NCBI GenBank assembly: GCA_965232595.1
Contig: OZ246983.1
Location: 1,302,001 to 1,366,000, forward strand
Length of the DNA stretch: 64,000 nucleotides
Direction of reading: 5' to 3'
Origin: SZUA-309 sp965232595
GTDB taxonomy: Bacteria; Pseudomonadota; Gammaproteobacteria; Pseudomonadales; Azotimanducaceae
Translations under genes and position numbers: made by a program
The notes under the pieces: model-generated
What the model was told of the DNA's origin: nothing
What the model saw: the letters and a program-made list of their open reading frames with translations, nothing else
Database searches by the model: none
Shown here: positions 1 to 8,324 of the stretch, one piece after another
Layout of the letters: the number at the start of each line of letters is the position of its first letter
Position numbering within the stretch: position 1 is the stretch's first letter

Positions 1-1138
1 GCAGGAACGGCCGCTCTTCCTCGTCGCTCAGGTTCTGATAGCGCGGGATGTAGATACCGTTCGGCCGTGAGCCTCGCGGGTAATACTCGTCGTAGCCGGC
101 AAAAACCGCCCGGGCGCCGGCACCGTAGGTGTGGTCCATGATGTAGCGGCCCAGGGCATCGCTCTTGTTTGCCAGGCCGTTCGGAAACGCCTCGCTTTTC
201 GAGTTCAGCAGGATCTGGGTGCTGGCCAGCGCTGAGGCGCAGAGAAAAACCACCCTGGCGGTCACCGTCCGGCGCTCTTTCGTCTCCGTATCGATCACCT
301 GCACCCCGGAAACCCGGCCGGACGCCGGATCGTAGTCGAGGCCGGCAACCACCGAGTTCGCCTGCAGGGTGAGGTTGCCGGTGGCTTCCGCGGCCGGCAG
401 CGTCGAGGACAGGCTGGAGAAGTAAGCGCCCACCGAGCAGCCTCGATGGCAGGGCCCGCAGTAGTGGCAGACGCCCCGATCCGAGCCTTCGAGAGGCTCG
501 GTGAGCACCGCCACCCGACCGATGGTCATCATCCGCTCCGGGAAGTTGGCCTGAATGCTGTCCCGGACGTGCCGTTCCAGCACGTTCAGCTGCATCGGCG
601 CCAGAAACTCGCCGTCGGGCAGCTGCGGCAGGTTCTCCGCCTGGCCGCTGACGCCGATGAACTTCTCCACGTAGCTGTACCAGGGCGCGATGTCCGCATA
701 GCGGATCGGCCAGTCGATCCCGTGCCCGTCCTTGAGGTTGGCCTCGAAATCCAGATCGCTCCAGCGATAGGTCTGGCGCGCCCAGAGCAGGGAGCGACCG
801 CCCACCACGTCGGCGCGCAGCCACTCGAACGGCTTTTCCGGGTTGTAGTCGTAGGGGTTGTCGGCATCGTTATTCCAGAAGTGCCGCGTCGTTTCGTCGA
901 ACGCGTAGCTGGTGCTCTGGATTGGATACTCCTCGCGATAGAGGTCGCGCAGCGGCAGGCCCCGGTACTCGGTCTCCCAGCTCGGCTGATGCTCACCAAC
1001 GTAACCCGCGCCATGCTCGAGCGGCCGGCCCCGTTCGAGCACCAGGGTTTTCAGGCCCTTCTCCGCGAGCTCCTTGGCTGCCCAGCCGCCGCTGATGCCG
1101 GAGCCCACCACAATCGCATCAAAATCATGTTCGTTCAT
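1..1138 (-). CDS. GMC-family FAD-dependent sugar/alcohol dehydrogenase, large subunit (3' end cut by window edge)
   Basis: Partial gene: about 379 codons are visible and the C-terminal part lies beyond position 1. The N-terminus carries the FAD-binding Rossmann motif VGSGISGG (residues 11-18) followed by VLERG (33-37), and a second GMC signature region around GGRSLLWARQ (113-122). Four cysteines, C224, C227, C230 and C234, have CxxCxxCxxxC spacing. It starts 1 nt after the stop of a Gluconate_2-dh3-type small subunit, so the two are almost certainly one enzyme that oxidises a sugar or polyol in the periplasm and passes electrons to the respiratory chain. There is no signal peptide of its own, so export probably depends on the Tat signal of the small subunit. 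Substrate cannot be told from sequence; the family is secure. Confidence 0.85.
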   Translation of the reverse strand, partial: MNEHDFDAIVVGSGISGGWAAKELAEKGLKTLVLERGRPLEHGAGYVGEHQPSWETEYRGLPLRDLYREEYPIQSTSYAFDETTRHFWNNDADNPYDYNPEKPFEWLRADVVGGRSLLWARQTYRWSDLDFEANLKDGHGIDWPIRYADIAPWYSYVEKFIGVSGQAENLPQLPDGEFLAPMQLNVLERHVRDSIQANFPERMMTIGRVAVLTEPLEGSDRGVCHYCGPCHRGCSVGAYFSSLSSTLPAAEATGNLTLQANSVVAGLDYDPASGRVSGVQVIDTETKERRTVTARVVFLCASALASTQILLNSKSEAFPNGLANKSDALGRYIMDHTYGAGARAVFAGYDEYYPRGSRPNGIYIPRYQNLSDEEERPFL

Positions 1139-1139
1139 A

Positions 1140-1745
1140 TCAGCGTACCGATTGCCGTCCGGACGCTTCGAACAGAGCGTCGCCGTCGTAATGCCCCGGC
1201 ACCGGCTGGTAGTCCAGCTCGGTGTTGGCAGCAAGCTGGGAGGTGTAATAACCGAGCACCGTGAGCTCCTTCAGCTTCAGGTAAAAGGGCGCATCACCTG
1301 CCCCACCCGCCGGCATCATGAACCCGCTGGACATGCCACCTTCGCTCGGCGGCTCCAGCTCCGACAACACTCTGGCCTGCTGATCGGCATCCAGCCCGGC
1401 AAAGGGTGCGGACCAGTGCAGATCAGCGACCGCATCGAGCTCGGCCAGGCCGTCGAGAAATATCTGCTGCTCCGCCGGCGTGTACCAGTCGATCACGATC
1501 TGATGGATGAAGTCGGGCACACCGGCCGCCACCGCGCCCGGCGTATCCGTTTCCGGAATGATCAGATCAGCCAGCATGGACAGGACCCGCTGTTGATCTG
1601 CCGACAGGCTGCCGCCTACGGGCGGCGCGGACAGGTCAGCCCCGGACTCCAGCGCCCGCTGACAGGAAGGTGAGATCGCCACTCCAGCGCTGATGCCGAG
1701 CACCTTCAGCAGGTTGCGGCGGTTGATCGCGGCCTGGTCGCTCAT
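1140..1745 (-). CDS. Gluconate 2-dehydrogenase subunit 3-like protein with Tat signal
   Basis: A 201-residue protein beginning with a twin-arginine signal (RRNLLKVLG at residues 9-17, then a short hydrophobic stretch to about residue 27). The body matches the expected shape of the Gluconate_2-dh3 family: LSADQQRVLSMLADLIIPETDTPGA-type N-terminal helix, then FYLKLKELTVLGYYTS near residue 160. Members are small partner subunits of membrane-associated GMC dehydrogenases and are thought to escort the flavoprotein across the membrane. Its ATG overlaps the MFS stop in an ATGA junction, implying translational coupling, and the GMC subunit follows after 1 nt. Family assignment is from pattern recognition of sequence and context. 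Confidence 0.8.
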   Translation of the reverse strand: MSDQAAINRRNLLKVLGISAGVAISPSCQRALESGADLSAPPVGGSLSADQQRVLSMLADLIIPETDTPGAVAAGVPDFIHQIVIDWYTPAEQQIFLDGLAELDAVADLHWSAPFAGLDADQQARVLSELEPPSEGGMSSGFMMPAGGAGDAPFYLKLKELTVLGYYTSQLAANTELDYQPVPGHYDGDALFEASGRQSVR

Positions 1746-3100
1746 GATGCAGTCTCCGATTCCAACCGGACGGGCTGGTACCCGCCCTTACGCTTGTCCA
1801 GCCACCAGATGATGCCGAACACGGGCAGCAACAGCACCGGCACGATCGCCACGGCCTGGAACGAGGTGACCGATGCTACCCGCATGACTTCCTTGAGCTC
1901 CTCCCCGGTCAACGTCGCGAGCGCCGCCTCGCCACCGGCAGCCTCTAGCTTCACCGAGTCGAAGATGCCGCCGATCACCGGCAGGACGAACTGGATGGCC
2001 ATACCGGCAGCAAATCCCATCAGGCCGAGGAAAAACGCGCCGCCGCGCGGGTAGCGCTCCGACACCGAGGCCAGCATGGTCGGATACATGTAGCAGACGC
2101 CGATGCCCCAGACCGTTGCGGCGAGGAACGCCGGCAGCGGCGAGCTGGCGACCGACAGGCTGTACAGACCGATGGCGGCAAAGAGGCTCGAGAACCAGAG
2201 CAGCCCGACCGGAGAGACCCGTTCGGCCAGCGGCCCGGCGAAGTGGCGCATCACGAACATCAGAGCGCTGACGTAAACCAGCAGGATGATGCCCTGCATG
2301 CCGACCACGTTGGACAGCGCCAGGTCCACCCACTGCCCTGGTGCCAGCTCTGAAGTTGCCGTCATCATCATGGCGAAGAACCAGATCAGAAAGCCGGGCG
2401 AGCGGCCGATCTCTCTGAACATCTCGCCGTAGCCGATTCCGGCAGCCACCCGCTCGGTGACCGGAAACTGCGCGGTTGCCACCAGGGTCGCCAGCACCAC
2501 CGCCGGCACGAACAGAATCAGCAGGTTCAGCTCCCAGGGCAACGCCAGGGCGCCCAAGGCCAGACCGAGCAGGCCACCGGCGACGATGCCGGCCGGCCAC
2601 CACGCGTGCAGGATATTCAGCCGATGGGTCTTCTCTTCGGGGTAAATCGCCGCCACCAGCGGGTTGGTACCCGCTTCCACCGCGCCCCAGCCGAGGCCGG
2701 TCAGCAGCAGGCCGCCGTAGACCAGCCAGTAGGCAGCCCAGCTCGCCTCCATCAGCGCCGCGAAGATCACCATGACGCTGCCGGCCAGGTAGCCCACCGC
2801 CGCGAACAGCAGCATAGCCTTCATGCCGACCCGGTCGAGCAGCGCGCTGCCGAACAGCAGGGTCAGGGCGAAGCCGATGAAGGTGGCGCCGATCACCTCG
2901 CCGACCATGGACGCAGAGCGGGCGAGATCGAGGATGTCGAAGATGTCGCCCTGCAGGTCGGCAGCGATGTTCGCGCGCACGGCAAAGCCGAGGCCGATCA
3001 TGAATATCGCCAGATTCGACAGCCAGAACAGGCGCTTCTTCATGGCTGGGTCGATGGCATGGGCTGCCACCACGCCGGTCGGCGTATCGTTAGCGGTCAC
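1742..3100 (-). CDS. MFS transporter, probable sugar/carbohydrate permease
   Basis: A 452-residue, very hydrophobic protein with about twelve predicted membrane helices and a charged central loop near residues 215-230 (FPVTERVAAGIGYGEMFREIG), the normal major facilitator layout. It starts with GTG at 3100, preceded by a GGGAG ribosome site about 10 nt upstream; the first downstream ATG would remove part of the cytoplasmic N-terminus. It heads a three-gene operon with the dehydrogenase subunits (ATGA overlap with the next gene), so it probably imports the sugar or the oxidised product made by the GMC enzyme. The exact substrate is unknown; a FucP-like sugar symporter is the closest general resemblance. 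Confidence 0.8.
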   Translation of the reverse strand: MTANDTPTGVVAAHAIDPAMKKRLFWLSNLAIFMIGLGFAVRANIAADLQGDIFDILDLARSASMVGEVIGATFIGFALTLLFGSALLDRVGMKAMLLFAAVGYLAGSVMVIFAALMEASWAAYWLVYGGLLLTGLGWGAVEAGTNPLVAAIYPEEKTHRLNILHAWWPAGIVAGGLLGLALGALALPWELNLLILFVPAVVLATLVATAQFPVTERVAAGIGYGEMFREIGRSPGFLIWFFAMMMTATSELAPGQWVDLALSNVVGMQGIILLVYVSALMFVMRHFAGPLAERVSPVGLLWFSSLFAAIGLYSLSVASSPLPAFLAATVWGIGVCYMYPTMLASVSERYPRGGAFFLGLMGFAAGMAIQFVLPVIGGIFDSVKLEAAGGEAALATLTGEELKEVMRVASVTSFQAVAIVPVLLLPVFGIIWWLDKRKGGYQPVRLESETAS

Positions 3101-3167
3101 TTAGCGGTTTCTCCCTCCCCGTTACCGCGAGGTTACCACTGTTTGCCGGCGCTTACGGACCCCGGAA

Positions 3168-3205
3168 ACGAAAACGCCCGAGGCGGCTGACCGCATCGGG
3201 CGTCT
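3168..3205 (-). terminator. Intrinsic terminator of the alpha operon (after rplQ)
   Basis: Read on the minus strand, arms ACGCCCGA and TCGGGCGT (3196-3203 and 3174-3181) enclose an inner GCGG/CCGC stem and are followed by TTTCGTTT. It lies about 27 nt after the rplQ stop and separates the ribosomal block from the catabolic operon. Confidence 0.85.
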
Positions 3206-3229
3206 GAACGGCGGGCCTGACGGCGCGCT

Positions 3230-3697
3230 TTACTTGGCTTCTTCTATAGCTTCTTCGGCTTCTTCGGCCTCTGCCACCTCTTCGGCGCTGTCTTCCGTCA
3301 GCTCCTCGTCATCGTAGTCGAAGTCTTCTTCTTCCACGCGGGGGCGATCGACCAGCTCGATGTAGGCCATGGGTGCAGCGTCACCGGCGCGGTAGCCGCA
3401 CTTGAGGATGCGGGTGTAGCCACCAGGGCGATCCGCGTAGCGCGGGCCGATCTCGGTGAACAGCTTGCCCACGGCAGCCTTGTTGCGGGTGCGCGAGAAA
3501 GCCAGCCGCCGGTTGGCAACCGAATCTTCCTTCGCCAGGGTGATCAGCGGCTCAGCAACCCGCCGCAGCTCTTTGGCCTTCGGCAGCGTGGTCTTGATCA
3601 CCTCGTGCTCGATGAGCGACGCCGCCATGTTCCGGAACATCGCCTGGCGATGGGAACTGTTGCGGTTGAGTTGTCGTCCACTCTTGCGATGACGCAT
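3230..3697 (-). CDS. rplQ: 50S ribosomal protein L17
   Basis: A 155-residue protein starting MRHRKSGRQLNRNSSHRQAM, the near-invariant L17 N-terminus that lines the base of the large subunit near the exit tunnel. The core ends near residue 120 with AYIELVDRP; the remaining ~35 residues are an acidic tail rich in Glu, Asp and Ala that E. coli L17 (127 aa) lacks. Start is ATG at 3697 with AGAGGA 8 nt upstream. It is the last gene of the alpha operon (rpsM-rpsK-rpsD-rpoA-rplQ) and is followed by a terminator. Identification is certain; the role of the tail is unknown. Confidence 0.97.
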   Translation of the reverse strand: MRHRKSGRQLNRNSSHRQAMFRNMAASLIEHEVIKTTLPKAKELRRVAEPLITLAKEDSVANRRLAFSRTRNKAAVGKLFTEIGPRYADRPGGYTRILKCGYRAGDAAPMAYIELVDRPRVEEEDFDYDDEELTEDSAEEVAEAEEAEEAIEEAK

Positions 3698-3752
3698 TTC
3701 TAATTCCTCTTATCTTCCGTAGCGCTCTGACTATCCGTCCGCTCTGCGGGGC

Positions 3753-4742
3753 TCAGTCGTCGGAGCGCAGGCTTGCCGGCGGCCAGTTTTCCAGGCGCAT
3801 GCCCAGAGACAGCCCGCGGGAAGCCAGAACGTCCTTGATCTCGGTCAGGGACTTCTTACCCAGGTTCGGCGTCTTCAGCAGCTCCACCTCGGTGCGCTGG
3901 ATGAGATCGCCAATGTAGTAGATGTTCTCGGCCTTCAGGCAGTTCGCGGAGCGAACCGTCAGCTCCAGGTCGTCAACCGGGCGGATCAGGATCGGATCAA
4001 TCTCGTCTTCCTTCTCCTCGGTGGGCACATCCTCTTCGTTCTCCAGATTCACGAACACCGCCAGCTGCTGCTGCAGGATCGTGGCTGCGCGACGAATCGC
4101 GTCTTCCGGATCGATGGTGCCGTTGGTCTCCAGGTCCAGGATCAGCTTGTCCAGGTCCGTACGCTGCTCAACCCGGGCAGACTCGACGCTGTAAGCAACC
4201 CGACGCATCGGGCTGTAGGTGGCGTCGAGACGGAGCACGCCAATCGGCCGGCTCTCTTCTTCGTCTTCCTCGATGCTGTCCACGGGCTGATAACCGCGGC
4301 CACGGGTAACCCGCGCTTCGATGCGGATGGCGCCGTTGTCGTTCAGCGTGCAGATCACGTGATCCGGGTTGGCGATCTCGACGTCCTGGGTCAGCTGGAA
4401 GTCACCAGCCGTCACCTCACCGCCACCTTCCTTGGCGAGGCTGATGATGGCCTCGTCCTGGTTGTGCAGCACCGCGGCAATACCTTTCAGGTTGAGCAGG
4501 ATGTCGATCACGTCCTCCTGCACCCCTTCGATGGTGCTGTACTCGTGCAGCACGCCATCGATCTGAACCTCGGTGATCGCGCAGCCAGGCATGGAGGACA
4601 GCAGGATCCTGCGCAGGGTGTTACCCAGGGTGTGTCCGAAACCACGCTCCAACGGCTCCAGGGTGACCCGGGCACGGGTCTTCGCCATCTCCTGGATGTC
4701 GATGTGACGCGGGGTCAGAAATTCTGTTACGGACTGTGCCAT
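3753..4742 (-). CDS. rpoA: DNA-directed RNA polymerase subunit alpha
   Basis: About 329 residues. The N-terminal dimerisation domain has LEPLERGFGHTLGNTLRRIL, LLSSMPGCAITEVQIDGVLHEY and the C-terminal domain has LRSANCLKAENIYYIGDLIQ-like and LGKKSLTEIKDVL segments that bind UP elements and activators. I place the start at the ATG at 4742 (MAQSVTEFLTPRHI), since AAGGAG lies 10 nt upstream; a second in-frame ATG at 4751 sits only 1-2 nt from the same Shine-Dalgarno. This agrees with the family N-terminus. It is in the alpha operon between rpsD and rplQ, as in most bacteria. Confidence 0.97.
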   Translation of the reverse strand: MAQSVTEFLTPRHIDIQEMAKTRARVTLEPLERGFGHTLGNTLRRILLSSMPGCAITEVQIDGVLHEYSTIEGVQEDVIDILLNLKGIAAVLHNQDEAIISLAKEGGGEVTAGDFQLTQDVEIANPDHVICTLNDNGAIRIEARVTRGRGYQPVDSIEEDEEESRPIGVLRLDATYSPMRRVAYSVESARVEQRTDLDKLILDLETNGTIDPEDAIRRAATILQQQLAVFVNLENEEDVPTEEKEDEIDPILIRPVDDLELTVRSANCLKAENIYYIGDLIQRTEVELLKTPNLGKKSLTEIKDVLASRGLSLGMRLENWPPASLRSDD

Positions 4743-4766
4743 GTGGTTCATTCTCCTTGAGCCTGC

Positions 4767-5387
4767 TTACTTGGAGTAAAGCTCGACAATGAGGTTTTCG
4801 TTGATCTCGGCGGGCAGCTCTTCCCGATCCGGATGGCGGCGGAACACGCCTTCCATCTTGGTTGCGTCCACGTCCACCCACTCGACGGGCGCACGCTGGC
4901 TGGCCACCTGCAGGGCAGCCTGAATGCGCAGCTGGCCGCGGGACTTCTCGGCCACGGACACCACGTCTTCCGGCATCACCTGGTAAGACGCGATGTTCAC
5001 AGACTGACCGTTCACCAGGATCGCTTTGTGGGAAACCAGCTGACGGGCTTCAGAGCGCGTCGAGCCGAAGCCCATGCGGTAAACCACGTTGTCCAGCCGG
5101 GACTCCAGCAGCTTCAGCAGGTTCTCGCCGGTGGCACCCTTCTGCCGGTCCGCCTTCTTGTAGTAGTTGCGGAACTGCTTCTCGAGCACGCCGTAGATCC
5201 GACGCACCTTCTGCTTCTCACGCAGCTGTACCGCGTAGTCGGACAGGCGGGTGCGGCGGGCGCCATGCTCACCCGGCGGGTTGTCGATCCGGCACTTGGA
5301 GTCGATGGGTCGCACACCGCTCTTGTGGTACAGATCCGTACCTTCGCGACGTGCCAGCTTGAGCTTGGGTCCTATGTAACGGGCCAT
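4767..5387 (-). CDS. rpsD: 30S ribosomal protein S4
   Basis: A 206-residue protein, the same length as E. coli S4, starting MARYIGPKLKLARREGTDL. The S4 RNA-binding fold is visible from about residue 95 (ESRLDNVVYRMGFGSTRSEARQLVSH, NGQSVNIASY). S4 is a primary 16S-binding protein and initiates 30S body assembly; in E. coli it also represses the alpha operon by binding upstream of rpsM. Here only 15 nt separate rpmJ from rpsM, so any S4 site would have to overlap coding sequence. Ribosome site AGAGG is 6 nt before the ATG. Confidence 0.97.
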   Translation of the reverse strand: MARYIGPKLKLARREGTDLYHKSGVRPIDSKCRIDNPPGEHGARRTRLSDYAVQLREKQKVRRIYGVLEKQFRNYYKKADRQKGATGENLLKLLESRLDNVVYRMGFGSTRSEARQLVSHKAILVNGQSVNIASYQVMPEDVVSVAEKSRGQLRIQAALQVASQRAPVEWVDVDATKMEGVFRRHPDREELPAEINENLIVELYSK

Positions 5388-5408
5388 TCTCTACCTCTTA
5401 AGTGTTCT

Positions 5409-5783
5409 TTAAACGCGCCGCTTCTTCGGCGGACGGCACCCGTTGTGCGGGATCGGGGTGACGTCAGAAATGCTGTTGATCTTCAGGCCGGCGGCATTCA
5501 GCGCTCGGACCGCGGACTCACGACCCGGCCCCGGGCCTTTCACCAGCACGTCCACGCTCTTCATGCCGTTCTCCACCGCAACGGTGGACGCACGCTCACA
5601 GGCAACCTGCGCTGCGAACGGCGTGCTCTTCCGGCTGCCACGGAAGCCGGAGCCACCACTGGTCGCCCAGCAAACCGCGTTGCCCTGGCGATCGGTGATG
5701 GTGATGATCGTGTTGTTGAAGGAAGCGTGGATGTGGGCTACGCCATCGACCACGACTCGCTTGGCACCTTTCTTCTCGGCCAT
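5409..5783 (-). CDS. rpsK: 30S ribosomal protein S11
   Basis: A 124-residue protein with the S11 hallmarks VAHIHASFNNTIITITD (residues 15-31), KSTPFAAQ, VKGPGPGRESA and the C-terminal DVTPIPHNGCRPPKKRRV. S11 forms the platform of the 30S subunit next to the mRNA exit. It follows rpsM by 18 nt and precedes rpsD in the alpha operon. The N-terminal extension before KRVVVDGVAHIHASFNN is slightly shorter than in E. coli (129 aa) but all conserved blocks are present. Confidence 0.97.
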   Translation of the reverse strand: MAEKKGAKRVVVDGVAHIHASFNNTIITITDRQGNAVCWATSGGSGFRGSRKSTPFAAQVACERASTVAVENGMKSVDVLVKGPGPGRESAVRALNAAGLKINSISDVTPIPHNGCRPPKKRRV

Positions 5784-5801
5784 GCCTCAATATTCCTCTG
5801 A

Positions 5802-6158
5802 TTACTTCCGGATCGGACGACGGGGGCCCTTACGGGTCCGCGCGTTGGTCCGGGTACGCTGCCCACGCACGGGCAGGCTGCGGCGATGGCGGATGCCACG
5901 GTAGCAACCGAGGTCCATCAGCCGCTTGATCGCCATGTTCTTCTCCCGACGCAGGTCGCCTTCGACCGTAATCTTGGAGATTTCGTTGCGAATGGCGTCG
6001 AGCTTGTCTTCACCCAGATCCTGGATCTTCTCGCTCGGGTCCACGCCCACCGACTCGCAGATCTTCACTGCGGTGGTGCGGCCGATCCCGTAGATATAAG
6101 TCAGCGAGATGCCCGCGTGCTTATTGTCTGGGATGTTGATACCGGCAATACGTGCCAT
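5802..6158 (-). CDS. rpsM: 30S ribosomal protein S13
   Basis: A 118-residue protein, MARIAGINIPDNKHAGISL at the N-terminus, the helix-two-turn-helix region IYGIGRTTA, and a basic C-terminal tail GQRTRTNARTRKGPRRPIRK that contacts P-site tRNA. E. coli S13 has the same length. It is the first gene of the alpha operon with AAGGAG 8 nt before the ATG. S13 makes the head-to-50S bridge B1. No separate promoter is apparent between rpmJ and rpsM, so transcription probably continues from the spc operon. Confidence 0.97.
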   Translation of the reverse strand: MARIAGINIPDNKHAGISLTYIYGIGRTTAVKICESVGVDPSEKIQDLGEDKLDAIRNEISKITVEGDLRREKNMAIKRLMDLGCYRGIRHRRSLPVRGQRTRTNARTRKGPRRPIRK

Positions 6159-6173
6159 TCCAATCGCTCCTTT

Positions 6174-6290
6174 TTAACCCTGACGCTGCTTGTGCCGCGG
6201 CTCGACGCTGCAGATGACCCGCACGACGCCGTTTCGCTTCACAATCTTGCAGTTGCGACAGATTTTCTTGACTGATGCTCTGACTTTCAT
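6174..6290 (-). CDS. rpmJ: 50S ribosomal protein L36
   Basis: A 38-residue protein translated directly from the sequence: MKVRASVKKICRNCKIVKRN and on to EPRHKQRQG. It has the zinc-ribbon ligands C11, C14, C27 and H32 of the zinc-binding (C+) form of L36. The ATG at 6290 has GAGAGG 6 nt upstream. It sits between secY and rpsM, its standard place. The presence of all four ligands says this organism keeps the zinc-dependent version at the main locus. Confidence 0.95.
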   Translation of the reverse strand: MKVRASVKKICRNCKIVKRNGVVRVICSVEPRHKQRQG

Positions 6291-6311
6291 TTTCTACCTC
6301 TCAAATACCCG

Positions 6312-7643
6312 TCAGCGAACGCGGGCATTTCGGCCGTAGCCTTTCAGATTCGATTTTTCCATCAGCTTGGCGTACTGGCTGGACATCAGGTGCGACTGCA
6401 CCTGGCTCATGAAGTCCATGGCCACGACCACGACGATGAGGAGCGCCGTGCCGCCGAGCTGGAAGGTGATGTTGAACGCCACGATCATGAACTCCGGCAG
6501 CAGGCAGACCGCGGTGATGTAAAGCGCGCCGAAAACGGTGAGGCGCGTGATCACGTCGTCGATGTACTTGGCCGTCTGCTGGCCCGGGCGGATACCCGGC
6601 ACGTAGGCGCCCTGTCGCTTCAGGTTATCGGCCACGTCCTTCGGGTCGAACATGATGGCCGTGTAGAAGAAGCAGAAGAACACGATGCCGGCAGCGAACA
6701 GCAGGATGTACAGCGGCTGTCCCGGAGACAGCAGCAGCGAGACCTGCTGCAGCCAGTCCATGCCCGGCGAGTTGCCGAACCACTGAGCGATCGACGCAGG
6801 CGCGAGCAAAAGGCTCGAGGCGAAGATCGCCGGAATGACGCCGGCCATGTTGATCTTCAGCGGCAGGTGCGAGCTCTGGCCCTGGTAGACCCGCCGGCCC
6901 TGCTGCCGCTTGGCGTAGTTCACCGTGATCCGGCGCTGGCCCCGCTCGACGAAGACCACGAAGGCAACGATGCCAATGGCCAGCAGGCCGATGGCGAGCA
7001 GGACGATGATGTTGATGTCGCCCTGGCGTGCCGCCTCGAAGGACTGGCCGATGGCTGACGGGAAGCCGGAGACGATACCCGCGAAGATGATCAGCGAGAT
7101 GCCGTTGCCGACGCCGCGCTCGGTGATCTGCTCACCCAGCCACATCATGAAGAGCGCCCCGGTAACCAGGGTGGTGGTCGCCACGAACAGGAACGTGAAG
7201 CCGGGCGCAAAGGCCAGACCCTGGTTCGCCAGCGTGACGGACAGTGACGTCCCCTGAATGAGGGCGATGATCAGCGTGCCGTAGCGGGTGTACTGGGTGA
7301 TCTTGCGACGGCCAGACTCCCCTTCCTTGCGCAGCTGCTGCAGGGTCGGATACATCATGGACATCAGGTTCATGATGATGCTCGAGGTGATGTAGGGCAC
7401 AACGCCGAGCGCCAGGATACTCATCCGCTCCAGCGCGCCGCCCGAGAACATGTTGAACAGATCCAGGATGCCGCCCTGCTGCTGCTCGAAGAGGGCAGCC
7501 AGACGCTCCGGATTAATTCCAGGCACAGGGATGTGCGTGCCGGCCCGATACACGAGCAGCGCCATCAGCACGAACAGCAGGCGATCGCGCAGCTCGGAGA
7601 GCCCCGCCGCCGCGCCTGCCAGTTGTCCCGGATTGCTTGCCAT
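6312..7643 (-). CDS. secY: Preprotein translocase channel subunit SecY
   Basis: A 443-residue polytopic inner-membrane protein with about ten helices. Conserved segments include RAGTHIPVPGINP near the N-terminus, GGALERMSILALGVVPYITSSII (plug and helix 2b region), and the cytoplasmic loop DVADNLKRQGAYVPGIRPG that contacts SecA and the ribosome. With SecE (33769-34137) and SecG it forms the translocation pore. The ATG shares one base with the rplO stop (TGATG), so SecY synthesis is coupled to L15. Length equals E. coli SecY (443 aa). Confidence 0.98.
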   Translation of the reverse strand: MASNPGQLAGAAAGLSELRDRLLFVLMALLVYRAGTHIPVPGINPERLAALFEQQQGGILDLFNMFSGGALERMSILALGVVPYITSSIIMNLMSMMYPTLQQLRKEGESGRRKITQYTRYGTLIIALIQGTSLSVTLANQGLAFAPGFTFLFVATTTLVTGALFMMWLGEQITERGVGNGISLIIFAGIVSGFPSAIGQSFEAARQGDINIIVLLAIGLLAIGIVAFVVFVERGQRRITVNYAKRQQGRRVYQGQSSHLPLKINMAGVIPAIFASSLLLAPASIAQWFGNSPGMDWLQQVSLLLSPGQPLYILLFAAGIVFFCFFYTAIMFDPKDVADNLKRQGAYVPGIRPGQQTAKYIDDVITRLTVFGALYITAVCLLPEFMIVAFNITFQLGGTALLIVVVVAMDFMSQVQSHLMSSQYAKLMEKSNLKGYGRNARVR

Positions 7644-8077
7644 CAGTCTTCTACCTTGCCTCCGGCCGCTTCGATCGCCGCCTTCGCACCCTTGGTGACC
7701 CCAAGTCCCTTAACCGTAACCGCTCGTGCGATCTCTCCGGAGAGGATCACCCGCGCCCGCTTCATGTTGCGGGAGATGATGTTGGCCGCCTTGAGCGCCT
7801 CCAGATCCACGGTGTCTGCTTCCATGCCATTCAGCTCGGAGAGGCGGACCTCGGCCGTGGTCAGGCCAACGCGGGAGCGGAAGCCGAACTTCGGCACCCG
7901 CTGCTTCAGCGGCTGCTGGCCGCCTTCGAAGCCGGGACGAACGCCACCACCGGACCGCGCCTTCTGGCCCTTCTGGCCACGCGCAGCGGTCTTGCCCCAG
8001 CCGGAGCCCGGACCACGCCCTACGCGGCGCTTCGCTTTCTTGCTGCCCGCCGCCGGGCCGATGCTGTTCAGCCGCAT
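7643..8077 (-). CDS. rplO: 50S ribosomal protein L15
   Basis: A 144-residue protein. I use the ATG at 8077 (MRLNSIGPAAGSKKAKRRVG) because AAGGAG lies 7 nt before it and it matches the family N-terminus; an ATG at 8083 two codons upstream is too close to the same ribosome site. The Gly/Arg-rich central segment (GRGPGSGWGKTAARGQKGQK and GGGVRPGFEGGQ) threads into 23S rRNA, and a C-terminal globular domain follows. Same length as E. coli L15. Located between rpmD and secY in the spc operon. Confidence 0.97.
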   Translation of the reverse strand: MRLNSIGPAAGSKKAKRRVGRGPGSGWGKTAARGQKGQKARSGGGVRPGFEGGQQPLKQRVPKFGFRSRVGLTTAEVRLSELNGMEADTVDLEALKAANIISRNMKRARVILSGEIARAVTVKGLGVTKGAKAAIEAAGGKVED

Positions 8078-8079
8078 GG

Positions 8080-8265
8080 TCATTCTCCTTCCACCTGCAG
8101 CATGTAGTTCACACGATTGATCATGCCGCGTACCGCCGGGGTGTCTTCCACCTCGACCGTGTGGCCGATGCGACGCAGGCCCAGACCTGCAACGCAGGCT
8201 TTGTGCTTCTTGAGCCGGCCAGCCGTGCTCTTTACCAAAGTCACGCGTACGGTTTTTTCACTCAT
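8080..8265 (-). CDS. rpmD: 50S ribosomal protein L30
   Basis: A 61-residue protein, MSEKTVRVTLVKSTAGRLKK, with the typical L30 ferredoxin-like fold sequence HKACVAGLGLRRIGHTVEVED and VRGMINRVNYMLQVE. It is close to the 59 residues of E. coli L30. The stop at 8080-8082 is 2 nt from the preferred rplO start, so the two genes are tightly coupled. L30 is a late-binding, non-universal large-subunit protein. Confidence 0.96.
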   Translation of the reverse strand: MSEKTVRVTLVKSTAGRLKKHKACVAGLGLRRIGHTVEVEDTPAVRGMINRVNYMLQVEGE

Positions 8266-8324
8266 GACTGCTGCTACCTTAAAACTGCTCTAACGCTGCT
8301 CGATGCCTCTTGATGAAGAGAGGC

